This document shows, one piece after another, positions 8,748 through 16,879 of a DNA stretch of 47,393 nt; position 1 is the stretch's first letter, and each line of letters begins with the position of its first letter. Source of the stretch: Lachnospiraceae bacterium (GTDB lineage: Bacteria > Bacillota > Clostridia > Lachnospirales > Lachnospiraceae); the NCBI GenBank assembly GCA_910575255.1, contig CAJTEM010000037.1, positions 1 through 47,393 of the forward strand, read 5' to 3'. The translations under genes were made by a program, and so were the position numbers. Below the pieces are notes generated by a model that did not search any database, was not told where the DNA came from, and saw nothing but the letters and a program-made list of their open reading frames with translations.

Positions 8748-11015
8748 TTACGGGCTGATCACAATGACATTGCTGCCGCCCGGTGTCGGAGCTGCGCCTG
8801 TCTGGCTGCCGCCCGGACTGCTGCTCATTCCCGGTCCTGTCACAGAAGCCGCCTGTCCGTTCCCTGCAGGACTTCCGCCGCCGCTGCCATACTGAGCGGC
8901 GCCTCCGTTCTGGCGGACCACTTGAATGACATAATCGCGTTCACTTCCATTCTGCGCCCGCACCCGCACCCGGATCTCATTGGTTCCGGCCGAGAGCTGG
9001 AAATTGCCGGTTCCGTTGATGGCGGCCTTGCTGTCGATAGCGTTGGCATAAACAGATACCGTACTTACCGAGCTGTCCACAATCAAATTGTAGGAACAGG
9101 TATCCCGATGAAAGGTCGGTGTCAGCGAAAAGCCGTTGACTCCCAGGGAACTCAGCTTATTATTCGGGCTTCCGTCTCCTGTCGGTTTTGCACAGGGGAC
9201 ATCCGGCATCCCGGTATAAACCGGAATTTTAAAACGCAGCGGCATGGACTTCAAGGTATCGGAATAGCTTTCCGCGAATATGGATCCCTCAGACGCCGCC
9301 CCGTCCACGTTTGTCATATACTGATGCTTGTAGAGATTGCTGCCCTGCACATTATATTTTTTTAAATAAAAAGTATCCTGCCCTGCCCGGACATAATTAT
9401 CCCCATAGAACTGGGCTCCGCCGATGATGGACTTCTCCGGCGTATTCCAGGGACGTCCGTAATTGCCGGACTGAGAGGCATACCACAATCCGCGTTCTAC
9501 TGCTCCCATGCCGTCTGCCGCATAGGCCCCCACATTAAAATAATTGTAGTAGCCGGGATAAGCGGAATTCGTACCGCTGATCGAATTCCCTCTCCCGTCC
9601 GAACCCTGCTCCTGAATGATCATTGCTGTCAGGACATACGGATTCACGCCGGAAGCCGCCGCTGCCTGCATGATAATATCCACATAGGGAATGGTTCCTC
9701 CTCCGCCGTGGGCATTGCCTGAGGAGGAAGAGCCTGAGCCTGACGGTGAAGAATTCCCTCCAGGGGAAACCACGGTCGGGGCAGAACTCCCCCCCTGTGA
9801 ACTTCCGCCGGGAGACGGTGACGTGCCGCCGGAACCTCCCCCTTGTGAGCCGCCGGGAGACGGCAGGGCTCCGCCCTGGGAGCTGCCCCCTGGGGCGACC
9901 ACCGGAGAAGAAGCGCTGCCCTGAGAGGAGCTGCCGGGAGACGGCAATGTGCCGCCCTGAGAATTCCCTCCCCCCGAACCGCCCTGTCCTGGTTTTACGC
10001 CCACCCGGACCGTAGCCACCCTTGCTGCGTCATGCCGGCTGATGGAAGCCTGCGGTCCGCGGAGGCGCACCCCCTGATCCCCGGAGGAACCGGAGCTGCT
10101 TCCTGGTGAGCCTGTCCCCTGGCCGGAAGCGCCCGGCCCCCCGCTGCCTCCGGATGCTCCCGGCGACACTACTACGCCTGAACTTCCCTGGGAAGAAGAT
10201 CCTCCCGGCCCTGCCGACTGCGTATTGCCGCTGCTGTTCCAGCCATCCAGGCTCCCGCCGGTAGTATTGCCATCCAGAAAGGTTCCCTTTACCAACGCCT
10301 GGAGGCCTTCCCGAGTCTGGGTGGACGCATCATATCCATGGCTCATAAACTGGAAAATATACACATCATCCAGAAAATTCCTTGGATCCATATAATACCG
10401 GATAATATCCTCAGACGCTGCCACCCAGGAGCTTCCGTCAAAGCCCGTCCACGTGCCGTTATCCCAGTTGTAAGCGCCGTCAGCCGTCGATTTGTGAGAC
10501 GAAATGCTGTTTTTATGAATCAGGCTGCGCGGAATAATGCTTTCATTCTGTATCACCGTATTCCAGTCCAGTCCCGTCTGCTGTGCCTCAAATATCCAGC
10601 TGGGATACTGAGCATGAAGCTGCCGCAGCGCGGGCTTATAGCTCTCCGGAAATCCCTGCGCCGTGAGATAGGCCTCAAAATTGGAATCCTGATTATAGGT
10701 TACCGGAAAACGTATGTAAGTTCCCAGAACATAGCCGGTGCCGCCGGAAAAGCGAATCTGATACCAGCGTTTGCCGTCAGAGCCATTCACTTCATTGACC
10801 ACGGTAACAGCAGTTCCCTTACCCAGACTTGCCACCCGTGAATAAGAAGTCCCTGGGCCGCTTCGTACATTCAGGGAAGAAGCATTCGTCACTGCCTGAC
10901 GTTCGGTATAGGCATACGCCTGTCCGAACAGCCCCGGCACGGCAAAAGGTATCTGAAAAGCAAGCATCCAAGCCAGAACAACTGCCATCCCTTTTTTCCA
11001 TATCTTTTGTCTCAT
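8748..11015 (-). CDS. Secreted SH3b/N-acetylglucosaminidase-like protein with long Gly/Ser/Pro linker
   Basis: A 755-residue exported protein, probably a cell-wall hydrolase. The signal peptide covers about 1-35. A bacterial SH3 domain (about 38-105, SLNVRSGPGTSYSRV) is followed by a glucosaminidase-related region. That region is split: its first part runs to about residue 250, then comes about 190 residues of low-complexity Gly/Ser/Pro/Gln repeats, and the rest resumes at YVDIIMQAAAASGVNPYVL, ending near residue 600. A cadherin-like beta-sandwich (LSSLGVNGFSLTPTF) and another Gly-rich tail close the protein. RBS GGAG precedes ATG. Substrate specificity cannot be read from the sequence. Confidence 0.8.
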   Translation of the reverse strand: MRQKIWKKGMAVVLAWMLAFQIPFAVPGLFGQAYAYTERQAVTNASSLNVRSGPGTSYSRVASLGKGTAVTVVNEVNGSDGKRWYQIRFSGGTGYVLGTYIRFPVTYNQDSNFEAYLTAQGFPESYKPALRQLHAQYPSWIFEAQQTGLDWNTVIQNESIIPRSLIHKNSISSHKSTADGAYNWDNGTWTGFDGSSWVAASEDIIRYYMDPRNFLDDVYIFQFMSHGYDASTQTREGLQALVKGTFLDGNTTGGSLDGWNSSGNTQSAGPGGSSSQGSSGVVVSPGASGGSGGPGASGQGTGSPGSSSGSSGDQGVRLRGPQASISRHDAARVATVRVGVKPGQGGSGGGNSQGGTLPSPGSSSQGSASSPVVAPGGSSQGGALPSPGGSQGGGSGGTSPSPGGSSQGGSSAPTVVSPGGNSSPSGSGSSSSGNAHGGGGTIPYVDIIMQAAAASGVNPYVLTAMIIQEQGSDGRGNSISGTNSAYPGYYNYFNVGAYAADGMGAVERGLWYASQSGNYGRPWNTPEKSIIGGAQFYGDNYVRAGQDTFYLKKYNVQGSNLYKHQYMTNVDGAASEGSIFAESYSDTLKSMPLRFKIPVYTGMPDVPCAKPTGDGSPNNKLSSLGVNGFSLTPTFHRDTCSYNLIVDSSVSTVSVYANAIDSKAAINGTGNFQLSAGTNEIRVRVRAQNGSERDYVIQVVRQNGGAAQYGSGGGSPAGNGQAASVTGPGMSSSPGGSQTGAAPTPGGSNVIVISP

Positions 11016-11055
11016 CTATATTCTCCAATAGTTTTCGTTTTTCATAATCCTCACT

Positions 11056-11085
11056 ATTATAATGACAAAAGGCGGGATATGTCAA
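11056..11085 (-). promoter_or_regulatory. Promoter of the glucosaminidase-like gene
   Basis: TTGACA and TATAAT with an 18-nt spacer on the minus strand, about 40 nt before the ATG. A strong match to a sigma-A promoter. Confidence 0.75.
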
Positions 11086-11202
11086 CAAAATCAGCAAAAG
11101 TTCACAGTTTTGGCATAATTCGTAAGAAACTGTTAATAGTTCATGTCTTTCGTTTGTCTTCAAAGGTTTACACACTTTTTTGCCTTTTATAACTTATGCA
11201 GG

Positions 11203-11250
11203 AAAACGGAAAAGTGCGTAACCCCTGATGTTTACGCACTTTTCCGTTTC
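11203..11250 (-). terminator. Terminator of the tRNA operon
   Basis: AAACGGAAAAGTGCGTAA pairs with TTTACGCACTTTTCCGTTT over about 18 bp with a 9-nt loop. On the minus strand it is followed by TCC after the TTTT of the stem. It is the first strong hairpin after tRNA-Thr and also isolates the downstream gene. Confidence 0.7.
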
Positions 11251-11270
11251 TTAAAAACCCTTATTCTCAA

Positions 11271-11343
11271 AGCTCCCGGCCGGACTCGAACCGGCGACCC
11301 ACGCATTACGAATGCGTTGCGCTACCAACTGCGCTACGGAAGC
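11271..11343 (-). tRNA. tRNA-Thr (anticodon CGT)
   Basis: A 73-nt cloverleaf on the minus strand: acceptor GCTTCCG with CGGGAGC, D arm with AGTTGGTAG, anticodon stem ACGCA/TGCGT enclosing the loop with CGT (reads ACG), and T arm CCGGTTCGAGTCCGG. CCA is not encoded. It is third in a tRNA-Pro, tRNA-Glu, tRNA-Thr run, behind an internal hairpin. Confidence 0.95.
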
Positions 11344-11382
11344 ATGCATAATCCGCTGCTGCTCATCTGCTTACCCCTGCAT

Positions 11383-11412
11383 AAAAATGCTTTGGACGAT
11401 GTCCAAAGCATT
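11383..11412 (-). terminator. Terminator-like hairpin between tRNA-Glu and tRNA-Thr
   Basis: AATGCTTTGGAC and GTCCAAAGCATT form a perfect 12-bp stem with a 2-nt gap in the sequence (effective loop slightly larger), followed on the minus strand by TTTTTAT. It lies directly after tRNA-Glu, so tRNA-Thr would need read-through or its own promoter. Confidence 0.65.
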
Positions 11413-11415
11413 CCA

Positions 11416-11487
11416 TGACCTCACCGGGAATCGAACCCGGGTTTACGCCGTGAGAGGGCGTCGTCTTGACCGCTTGACCATGAGGCC
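11416..11487 (-). tRNA. tRNA-Glu (anticodon CTC)
   Basis: A 72-nt cloverleaf on the minus strand: acceptor GGCCTCA with TGAGGTC (one G-T pair), anticodon stem CGCC/GGCG around CTCTCAC giving anticodon CTC (reads GAG), and T arm CCGGGTTCGATTCCCGG. The discriminator is A and CCA is not encoded. Confidence 0.95.
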
Positions 11488-11510
11488 GTAATCACTGATA
11501 TAGAAGCTCA

Positions 11511-11584
11511 TCGAGGCGACAAGATTCGAACTTGCGGCCTCTGCGTCCCGAACGCAGCGCTCTACCAAACTGAGCCACGCCTCG
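11511..11584 (-). tRNA. tRNA-Pro (anticodon CGG)
   Basis: A 74-nt cloverleaf on the minus strand: acceptor CGAGGCG with CGCCTCG, anticodon stem CTGCG/CGCAG around TTCGGGA giving anticodon CGG (reads CCG), and T arm GCAAGTTCGAATCTTGT. The discriminator is A and CCA is not encoded. It is the first gene of the tRNA run. Confidence 0.95.
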
Positions 11585-11595
11585 ACATCTTCTAT

Positions 11596-11624
11596 ACTAT
11601 AATACAGATTTAGCCGTTTGTCAA
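11596..11624 (-). promoter_or_regulatory. Promoter of the tRNA run
   Basis: TTGACA, 17 nt, TATAGT on the minus strand, about 12 nt upstream of tRNA-Pro. Confidence 0.7.
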
Positions 11625-11674
11625 CAAAAATTTCCATTTTTTAACTGAATTTAAGGTTCTCTCCAGAGGTTTCT

Positions 11675-12934
11675 CTACATCAGCCCCGGTATCAGCATCG
11701 GCACATACAGAATCATAAAGAACACTGCAACCAGTCCCAGCAGATACGGCACAACCGCTCTTGCAATCTTTTCAATCGGAAGTCCCGTAATTCCTGAGGC
11801 AACAAAGAGATTGATCGCCACCGGAGGCGTGATCATACCGATCGCAATCCCCACCACAAATACAATGCCGAAATGTATCAGGCTGATGCCCATCGCCTTT
11901 ACCAGCGGCAAAAATACGGGTGTCAGGATAATAATAGCCGAGGATGTCTCCATAAAGACACCGGCTATCAAAATGATCATGGCTATCAGCAGCATAATGA
12001 TATAAGGATTGCCGGAAACGCTCAGCACCGAACTGGAAATCGCTTCCGGAATCTTCCAGTTGGCCAGCACCCAGCCAAAGGGACCGCTGCAGGAAATGAT
12101 TATCATAATCACGGCAGAGGTCTTGGCGCTGCCCTTCATGATCTGAAACAGCTCCTTGGGTCCCATGTCCCGGTACACAAAAGCAGATACCAGAATCGCA
12201 TAAATCACTGCTACATCCGCAGCTTCGGACGGCGTAAAATATCCGGAAAAGATCCCGCCCAGAATAATCAGCGGCATCAGAATCCCCCAGATTGCTTTGC
12301 CAAAGGTCTTTCCCACATTTTTTAAGGAAAAGGAGGCTCCTTTAGGATAATTGTTCTTATGTGCTTCATACAGAGAAATCGCAATCAGTATCGCTCCCAT
12401 CAATACCCCTGGCAAAAAACCATTTTTAAACAAGGTATTCACGCTCTGCTCAGCGATAACCGCATAAAGCACCATAGGCACCGATGGCGGAATGACCACG
12501 CCGATGGTTCCGGCTGACGCAATCAGGGCAGCTGATCTGGCTTCGTCATAGCCTCTTTTCTTCAATTCCGGAATCAGGGTCGCACCCACGGCCGCAGTAG
12601 TCGCCGCACCAGAACCGGAAATTGCCGCAAAGAACATGCCGGCCAGCACGGATACAATGGAAAGGCCGCCCTTAATCATCCCCAGCAGTGCTTCCGCAAA
12701 TTCCACCAGCACCTTCGACACCTTTCCCTTTGCCATCAGATCACCTGCAAAGATAAAAAACGGCACTGCAATCAGGGAAAAGGAATCCGTGGAGGCAAAC
12801 ATCCTCTGCACGATCATCAGAAGCGGCACATCTCCCTTCACCATGACTGCCATGGAAGACAATACAATGGAAAATGCCACCGGAACTCCTAAAAGTAGCA
12901 TCACGATAAACGTTAGAAACAATAATGCTGCCAT
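11675..12934 (-). CDS. dctM: TRAP transporter large permease DctM
   Basis: The 12-14 helix membrane subunit that moves the substrate with a sodium gradient. The ATG at 12934 (start MAALLFLTFIVML) is chosen because AAGGAGG lies 6 nt upstream and DctM proteins begin this way; the ORF extends 70 codons further into dctQ without homology. Length is 419 residues, normal for the family. Typical segments include LLLGVPVAFSIVLSS, AAISGSGAATTAAVGATLIPEL and GMITPPVAINLFV near the C-terminus. The start lies just after the dctQ stop, indicating coupled translation. Confidence 0.93.
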   Translation of the reverse strand: MAALLFLTFIVMLLLGVPVAFSIVLSSMAVMVKGDVPLLMIVQRMFASTDSFSLIAVPFFIFAGDLMAKGKVSKVLVEFAEALLGMIKGGLSIVSVLAGMFFAAISGSGAATTAAVGATLIPELKKRGYDEARSAALIASAGTIGVVIPPSVPMVLYAVIAEQSVNTLFKNGFLPGVLMGAILIAISLYEAHKNNYPKGASFSLKNVGKTFGKAIWGILMPLIILGGIFSGYFTPSEAADVAVIYAILVSAFVYRDMGPKELFQIMKGSAKTSAVIMIIISCSGPFGWVLANWKIPEAISSSVLSVSGNPYIIMLLIAMIILIAGVFMETSSAIIILTPVFLPLVKAMGISLIHFGIVFVVGIAIGMITPPVAINLFVASGITGLPIEKIARAVVPYLLGLVAVFFMILYVPMLIPGLM

Positions 12935-12935
12935 A

Positions 12936-13433
12936 TCACGCCTCCTTCTTTCCAAACAGATGCAAAAGATTCTGAAGCACTGCATCTGCTGCATGGAATG
13001 CCATAATCGCACAGCCGATCGGAATGCAGGTATAGACATATCGCATCGGCAGACGCATGGCCGGCGACAGCTGCTTGCCCTGCCGGCCAAAATACTGGAT
13101 TCCATAACAGGCCACCAGCACAAAGAGAAAACTGCAAAGGCCATGAATCACGATCTGAAGCACATCCCTCGCCTTTTCCGGTAAAGCATCCTGAAGAATG
13201 GATATGGAAATATGTCCTGCATGCTTATATACACAGCCGGCTCCCAAAAGCGTACTCCAGATCAGCAGATACCGGGTTGCCTCTTCACTCCAGGCCAGTG
13301 AGGTGAAGAAAATACGACAGACAATCTGCGCTCCGGTGATTACTACCATTGCTCCCAGCATCAGTACAATCACGACCTCCATCATCTTATCCAGTATGTC
13401 ACTGAGCTTATGAATACCATGAACAATAATCAA
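12936..13433 (-). CDS. dctQ: TRAP transporter small permease DctQ
   Basis: The four-helix small membrane subunit that pairs with DctM. At 165 residues it is of normal length; hydrophobic segments lie at about 18-38, 50-70, 88-110 and 130-150, with the family motif AWSEEATRYLLIW in the first third. It sits between dctP and dctM in the standard P-Q-M order, with the dctM start 1 nt after its stop codon. Confidence 0.9.
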   Translation of the reverse strand: MIIVHGIHKLSDILDKMMEVVIVLMLGAMVVITGAQIVCRIFFTSLAWSEEATRYLLIWSTLLGAGCVYKHAGHISISILQDALPEKARDVLQIVIHGLCSFLFVLVACYGIQYFGRQGKQLSPAMRLPMRYVYTCIPIGCAIMAFHAADAVLQNLLHLFGKKEA

Positions 13434-13467
13434 GATTGGATTCCCCCTTTGTAAATCGTCCCCGGAG

Positions 13468-13510
13468 ACGGTCAGAAAACACCCTGTTTCAAAAAAGATT
13501 TCCTGACCGT
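13468..13510 (-). other. Hairpin between dctP and dctQ
   Basis: ACGGTCAG and CTGACCGT form an 8-bp stem extended by A/T pairs, without a strong T-run. Such intercistronic stems often protect the mRNA of the binding protein, which is needed in excess over the permeases; partial termination is also possible. Confidence 0.5.
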
Positions 13511-13530
13511 TTCCTCCGTTCTGACTGCAA

Positions 13531-14625
13531 TTACTTCATGTTCGCAATCACTTCCTGGATTCTGCTTACATAATCGCTGTACTCGCTGTACTGGTCATAG
13601 ACCGGCTGCACCGCTTCCTTAAAGGAGGCCAGATCCGGTTCCTCGATCACTTCCATGCCGTTATCCTTAAGAGCCTGAAGCTGAGAGCTTTCCTGCTCGG
13701 CAACCCATGCACGCTCATACTCTGCTGCCTCCTGCGCGGCATCCAGGAAGATCTGCTGGGTATCCGCATCCAGAGAATCAAACAAAGCAGCGCTCATGGT
13801 GATAATCGCCGTGGAATAGGAATGGCGATCCAGCGTCACATACTTCTGGGATTCCCACAGGCTGTAGGAATAAATGACATTGATGGGGTTCTCCTGTCCC
13901 TGAACCGTGCCCTGCTGCAATGCGGTCAACGCATCGGCCCATGCCATCGGAGTAGCGTTCACATCCATAGCCTGGAAGCTGGCCGTATAGACGTCATTCT
14001 CCATAATGCGGATCGTCATGCCGGAAAGATCCGCTGCTGTCTGAATCGGCTTTACACTGTTGGTCAGGTTACGGAAGCCACGTTCTGCATAAGCCAGACC
14101 CTTCAGACCGGAATCCTCTAGAGTGTCTAAAAGCTCACGGCCGATCTCGCCGTCCAGCACCGCATAGGCCTCCTCATTGCTGGCAAACAGATACGGCATG
14201 TCTAAAACACCCATGGCAGAAGAGAAATTGATAAATGGGCCGCTGGTGATAATGCCCATATCCAAGGTGCCGATCTGCATGCTCTCCAGCATGTCACGCT
14301 CTCCGCCCAGGGTCCCGTTGGGATAAATCTCGATCGCATAAGCGCCATTGGTGCGCTCTGCCACCAGCTCGGCAAACTTCTCTGCAGCTACCTGGAAGCT
14401 GTCCTGCTCATTGACGGTGGTTCCCAGCTTAAATACCGTAGCCCCCTCCGGAGCTGCCTGTTTGCTTTCATCGGCTGCTTCGCTCTCTGTCGGCGCGGCT
14501 GCAGAATTCTCTTCTTTAGCTGCTGTAGTCCCTGCACTCTGGCTGTCAGAAGAGCCACAGCCAGTCATGCCAAAAGCCATCATTGCTGACAACGCAAGCG
14601 CCATCATTCTTACATTCTTTTTCAT
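13531..14625 (-). CDS. dctP: TRAP transporter substrate-binding protein DctP
   Basis: An extracellular lipoprotein that captures the substrate for DctQ-DctM. Of 364 residues, the first 23 form a lipoprotein signal with lipobox GMTGC, then a Ser/Ala/Glu-rich linker leads to the DctP fold from about residue 62 (VFKLGTTVNEQDSFQVAAEKFAELV). The signature stretch near MRIMENDVYT with the conserved arginine that usually binds the substrate carboxylate is present (TIRIMENDVY). Substrate is therefore probably a carboxylate; the upstream T-box suggests a link with tryptophan or aromatic compounds, but this is inference. RBS GGAGGATGAACAATT precedes the ATG. Confidence 0.93.
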   Translation of the reverse strand: MKKNVRMMALALSAMMAFGMTGCGSSDSQSAGTTAAKEENSAAAPTESEAADESKQAAPEGATVFKLGTTVNEQDSFQVAAEKFAELVAERTNGAYAIEIYPNGTLGGERDMLESMQIGTLDMGIITSGPFINFSSAMGVLDMPYLFASNEEAYAVLDGEIGRELLDTLEDSGLKGLAYAERGFRNLTNSVKPIQTAADLSGMTIRIMENDVYTASFQAMDVNATPMAWADALTALQQGTVQGQENPINVIYSYSLWESQKYVTLDRHSYSTAIITMSAALFDSLDADTQQIFLDAAQEAAEYERAWVAEQESSQLQALKDNGMEVIEEPDLASFKEAVQPVYDQYSEYSDYVSRIQEVIANMK

Positions 14626-14650
14626 AATTGTTCATCCTCCTTAAAATAAA

Positions 14651-14802
14651 TCATGCATAATATTTATTCCTGCGGATCCATGAGCCAAACATTGCGGCAA
14701 ACAAACATTCGGCAAATCCTGCAGGGATCAGATATCTCACGTTCTGCTGTGGAATATCTGACTGCCAACTGCTGACAAAGCCAGCAGATATGACCCCATC
14801 CA
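14651..14802 (-). pseudogene. Possible relic of a membrane protein between T-box and dctP
   Basis: After the T-box terminator one frame reads about 49 codons to TGA, ending PAGFAECLFAAMFGSWIRRN and four more residues: a hydrophobic segment closed by basic residues, as at the end of a small transporter. There is no convincing start or ribosome site. I suspect the C-terminal remnant of the gene that the T-box originally controlled, perhaps a small substrate-binding membrane subunit of an ECF-type transporter. It could also be chance open sequence. Confidence 0.35.
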
Positions 14803-14821
14803 CGGAAAGTATCCGGAAAAA

Positions 14822-15095
14822 CAAAAAAGCCTTTGCCTCCTTAAGAGACAAAAGCCAAAACTTCTGCGGTACCACCCTTATTACTGCCTGACGGCAGTCA
14901 CTCATTCCCATCCGACCAGATACACGGTCTAACAGGCGGCGTGGTAACGGACACCTGCCGGTCTGACCTACACAGATACCTGTCCATTCTCCTTCAGTCA
15001 GACTGCTCAAAGGCGATTTTCCCGAAAATTCAGTCACCATGTCACACCCTCCCATGGCTCTCTGCCGGCCTCGTAATCGGTACTCTTCCTTATCA
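14822..15095 (-). promoter_or_regulatory. T-box leader, predicted tryptophan specifier
   Basis: A T-box senses uncharged tRNA and prevents termination. On the minus strand I see GGAAGAGTA near 15090 (the AGTA half of the specifier loop), AGAGAGCC near 15060, GAATGGA at 14989-14983 (GAA, specifier TGG, A), the conserved AAGGGTGGTACCGC at 14879-14866, and a terminator stem (GCTTTTGTCTC with GAGGCAAAGGC) followed by TTTTTT. The specifier reads Trp. The next intact gene is dctP, about 195 nt downstream. Confidence 0.88.
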
Positions 15096-15122
15096 ACACA
15101 TTTGCTTGTAAAATTATTGCTT

Positions 15123-15151
15123 ATGATAACTCTGAAAAAAACATTTGTCAA
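15123..15151 (-). promoter_or_regulatory. Promoter of the T-box leader
   Basis: TTGACA, 17 nt, TATCAT on the minus strand, about 30 nt before the first T-box element. Confidence 0.6.
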
Positions 15152-15228
15152 TCATATTTTAAAATTTTTAATCCGGTTTTCCGCCAATGCTGCCTTAAAC
15201 TCTGTCCAAAGTATATTTGCAACAACTA

Positions 15229-15257
15229 TTGTTATCCCGGCCTTTTTCTGCTATATT
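15229..15257 (+). promoter_or_regulatory. Promoter of the secreted protein gene
   Basis: TTGTTA, 17 nt, TATATT on the plus strand, about 57 nt before the ATG at 15314. Confidence 0.5.
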
Positions 15258-15313
15258 TATGATATCCTGATACATTGGCACCTCTATTTTCATATTCAGA
15301 AGGAGGATTATTC

Positions 15314-16228
15314 ATGAAAAAGAACCTAAAAAAAGCATCGTCGGCATTTCTGGTATGCTGCCTGTTGTCATCTGCACTTGCCACGGTTCCTGCTCTTGCC
15401 GCCGAGCCGGAGGATTCGTCTCTGACGGTTTCCTTCGCGTATTGTTCCATCAATACAATACCGGATAAGACCGGGCCGGATGGCTATCCCCTCCGATATC
15501 TGGACAATGACTTGTTCTACATCGAGTACCCTGGAAGCTGGTCCTTTGGCACCAGCAGAATCTGTCCTGTTGTATTCTTTAATCACTCGGAGATGCCAAA
15601 AACCACTCATGAATTTGAAACATTCCAGGATTCTGCACTGATTGGCAGTGAAGACGAGATCGATCGGTATATACAAAGCGGCGGCCTGAATCAATATCTT
15701 CAGCAGGTTTTGGATATTTCCGGTCTCACCGGGTATCAGTTTGACGTCCAGACAAAAGAAAGCGCCATTCTGGTCTATTCTCTGAAAAAAGATGACGAAA
15801 CTGTGGCTTCCATTATTGTCTGGACTTCCTTCGGCCAAGTCAGCATCCGGGATGAACGCCCGGACGTGTCCGTAAATCCGCTCCGGGACTACGGCAATAT
15901 TATGGTTATGCCGGTGGCCGATGCTGAAGATTTCAGCTCCCACGAGGCAATCCAGGCATATGTGGACAGCGGAAAGCTGAATGAGCGTCTGAAACTGGAT
16001 CCTGGTATGCTCTCCTGGACCACTAAACCTTTCCAGACAGAATACCACTCTTACCTGTTATGTGAGGGTTCCTGTGAATTTTTAAATACCTCCGTCTATA
16101 TTCCGGTCACCCCGCCCGGCACGAAAAACTGGATGGTCAGCTTCGATGCCTTCAAAGAAAGCGAAATCACCTCGAATGCCTATCATATCCGGGAAGATAT
16201 CATAAAAACCTTCAAAGTTTTAAAATAG
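15314..16228 (+). CDS. Secreted protein of unknown function
   Basis: A 304-residue exported protein. The ATG at 15314 is chosen because AGGAGG lies 7 nt upstream and it opens a clear signal peptide (MKKNLKKASSAFLVCCLLSS, cleavage probably after ALAA near residue 30). The rest alternates short beta-strand and turn segments; I do not recognise a domain. It has two similar halves in texture: each contains a pattern of hydrophobic strand, D/S-rich turn and a 'YI/YVxSGxLNxxLx' stretch (YIQSGGLNQYLQQ and YVDSGKLNERLKL), suggesting an internal duplication. It is transcribed alone, between divergent T-box/TRAP genes and a convergent glycosylase gene. Confidence 0.75.
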   Translation: MKKNLKKASSAFLVCCLLSSALATVPALAAEPEDSSLTVSFAYCSINTIPDKTGPDGYPLRYLDNDLFYIEYPGSWSFGTSRICPVVFFNHSEMPKTTHEFETFQDSALIGSEDEIDRYIQSGGLNQYLQQVLDISGLTGYQFDVQTKESAILVYSLKKDDETVASIIVWTSFGQVSIRDERPDVSVNPLRDYGNIMVMPVADAEDFSSHEAIQAYVDSGKLNERLKLDPGMLSWTTKPFQTEYHSYLLCEGSCEFLNTSVYIPVTPPGTKNWMVSFDAFKESEITSNAYHIREDIIKTFKVLK

Positions 16229-16252
16229 CGCTGCGCACGTTCTTCACATAAC

Positions 16253-16303
16253 CAGGCTTTGATCTGCCACTTGCCGTTGCTTGCCCGTGGAAATCAAAGC
16301 CTG
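16253..16303. terminator. Shared bidirectional hairpin
   Basis: CAGGCTTTGAT and ATCAAAGCCTG form an 11-bp inverted repeat with a 29-nt loop between convergent genes. It may end both transcripts, although no long T-run is present on either side. Confidence 0.4.
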
Positions 16304-16323
16304 AGGAGGTTTCCCATCCGTTT

Positions 16324-16848
16324 TCATCCGCTTACCTCCGGCATCTGCTTATTATCCCCTAAAATCTCCCTGAACCATACTTCAATCAATTTCTCCAGAG
16401 AACAGGCGGCATTGGCCGGACTGGTAGAAGGCAGTACGGTAATGCCGACTTTCGTTTTCGGAAAAATATATTTATTATAGAGGCTTTCCGCCTTTTTGCC
16501 ATTGGCATATATTTTGCAGATCTTTGTTTTTTCCGTCACTGCTTTGATATCAGCAGGCACCACATTGCGGATGCTGCTGTCGCTGGAGCCTTTAATCTCG
16601 CAGCTTTTTATCACATCCCAGACGGCAATATGATTCTCCAGCAGCAGCTTTTTCTTTTCCTCTGTTGTTGTCGGTATCTGGCAGCAGAATATAGCTGCCA
16701 GCACTTTCCAGAACCGGTTTTGAGGATGCCCATAATAAAAGCCCTGTTCCCGGGATTTCACCGACGGAAAACTCCCAAGGATCAGAATCCTTGACTGTGC
16801 ATCATATACGGGTTCGAAAGTATGGCAAATAACTTCATATTCCGCCAT
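16324..16848 (-). CDS. DNA-deoxyinosine glycosylase (uracil-DNA glycosylase superfamily)
   Basis: Removes hypoxanthine or related deaminated bases from DNA as the first step of base-excision repair. The 174-residue protein fits the short hypoxanthine-DNA glycosylase group: motif 1 LILGSFPSVKSREQGFYYGH with PQNRFWKVL following (the asparagine is the likely catalytic or base-contacting residue), and the C-terminal LPSTSPAN motif that intercalates into DNA. No signal peptide. It may be cotranscribed with the upstream TfoX-domain gene, 31 bp away. Confidence 0.85.
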   Translation of the reverse strand: MAEYEVICHTFEPVYDAQSRILILGSFPSVKSREQGFYYGHPQNRFWKVLAAIFCCQIPTTTEEKKKLLLENHIAVWDVIKSCEIKGSSDSSIRNVVPADIKAVTEKTKICKIYANGKKAESLYNKYIFPKTKVGITVLPSTSPANAACSLEKLIEVWFREILGDNKQMPEVSG

Positions 16849-16879
16849 AGGCTCCTTCCTCCCATTTCAGGAAATCTCT

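Noticed and set aside
11203-11250. tRNA-linked attachment site for the island
   Set aside because: The tRNA genes are over 8 kb from the island, intact, and no integrase or repeated tRNA end is seen.
14803-15151. Long minus-strand ORF over the T-box leader
   Set aside because: The sequence is explained by T-box elements; only its last ~49 codons, after the terminator, look coding.
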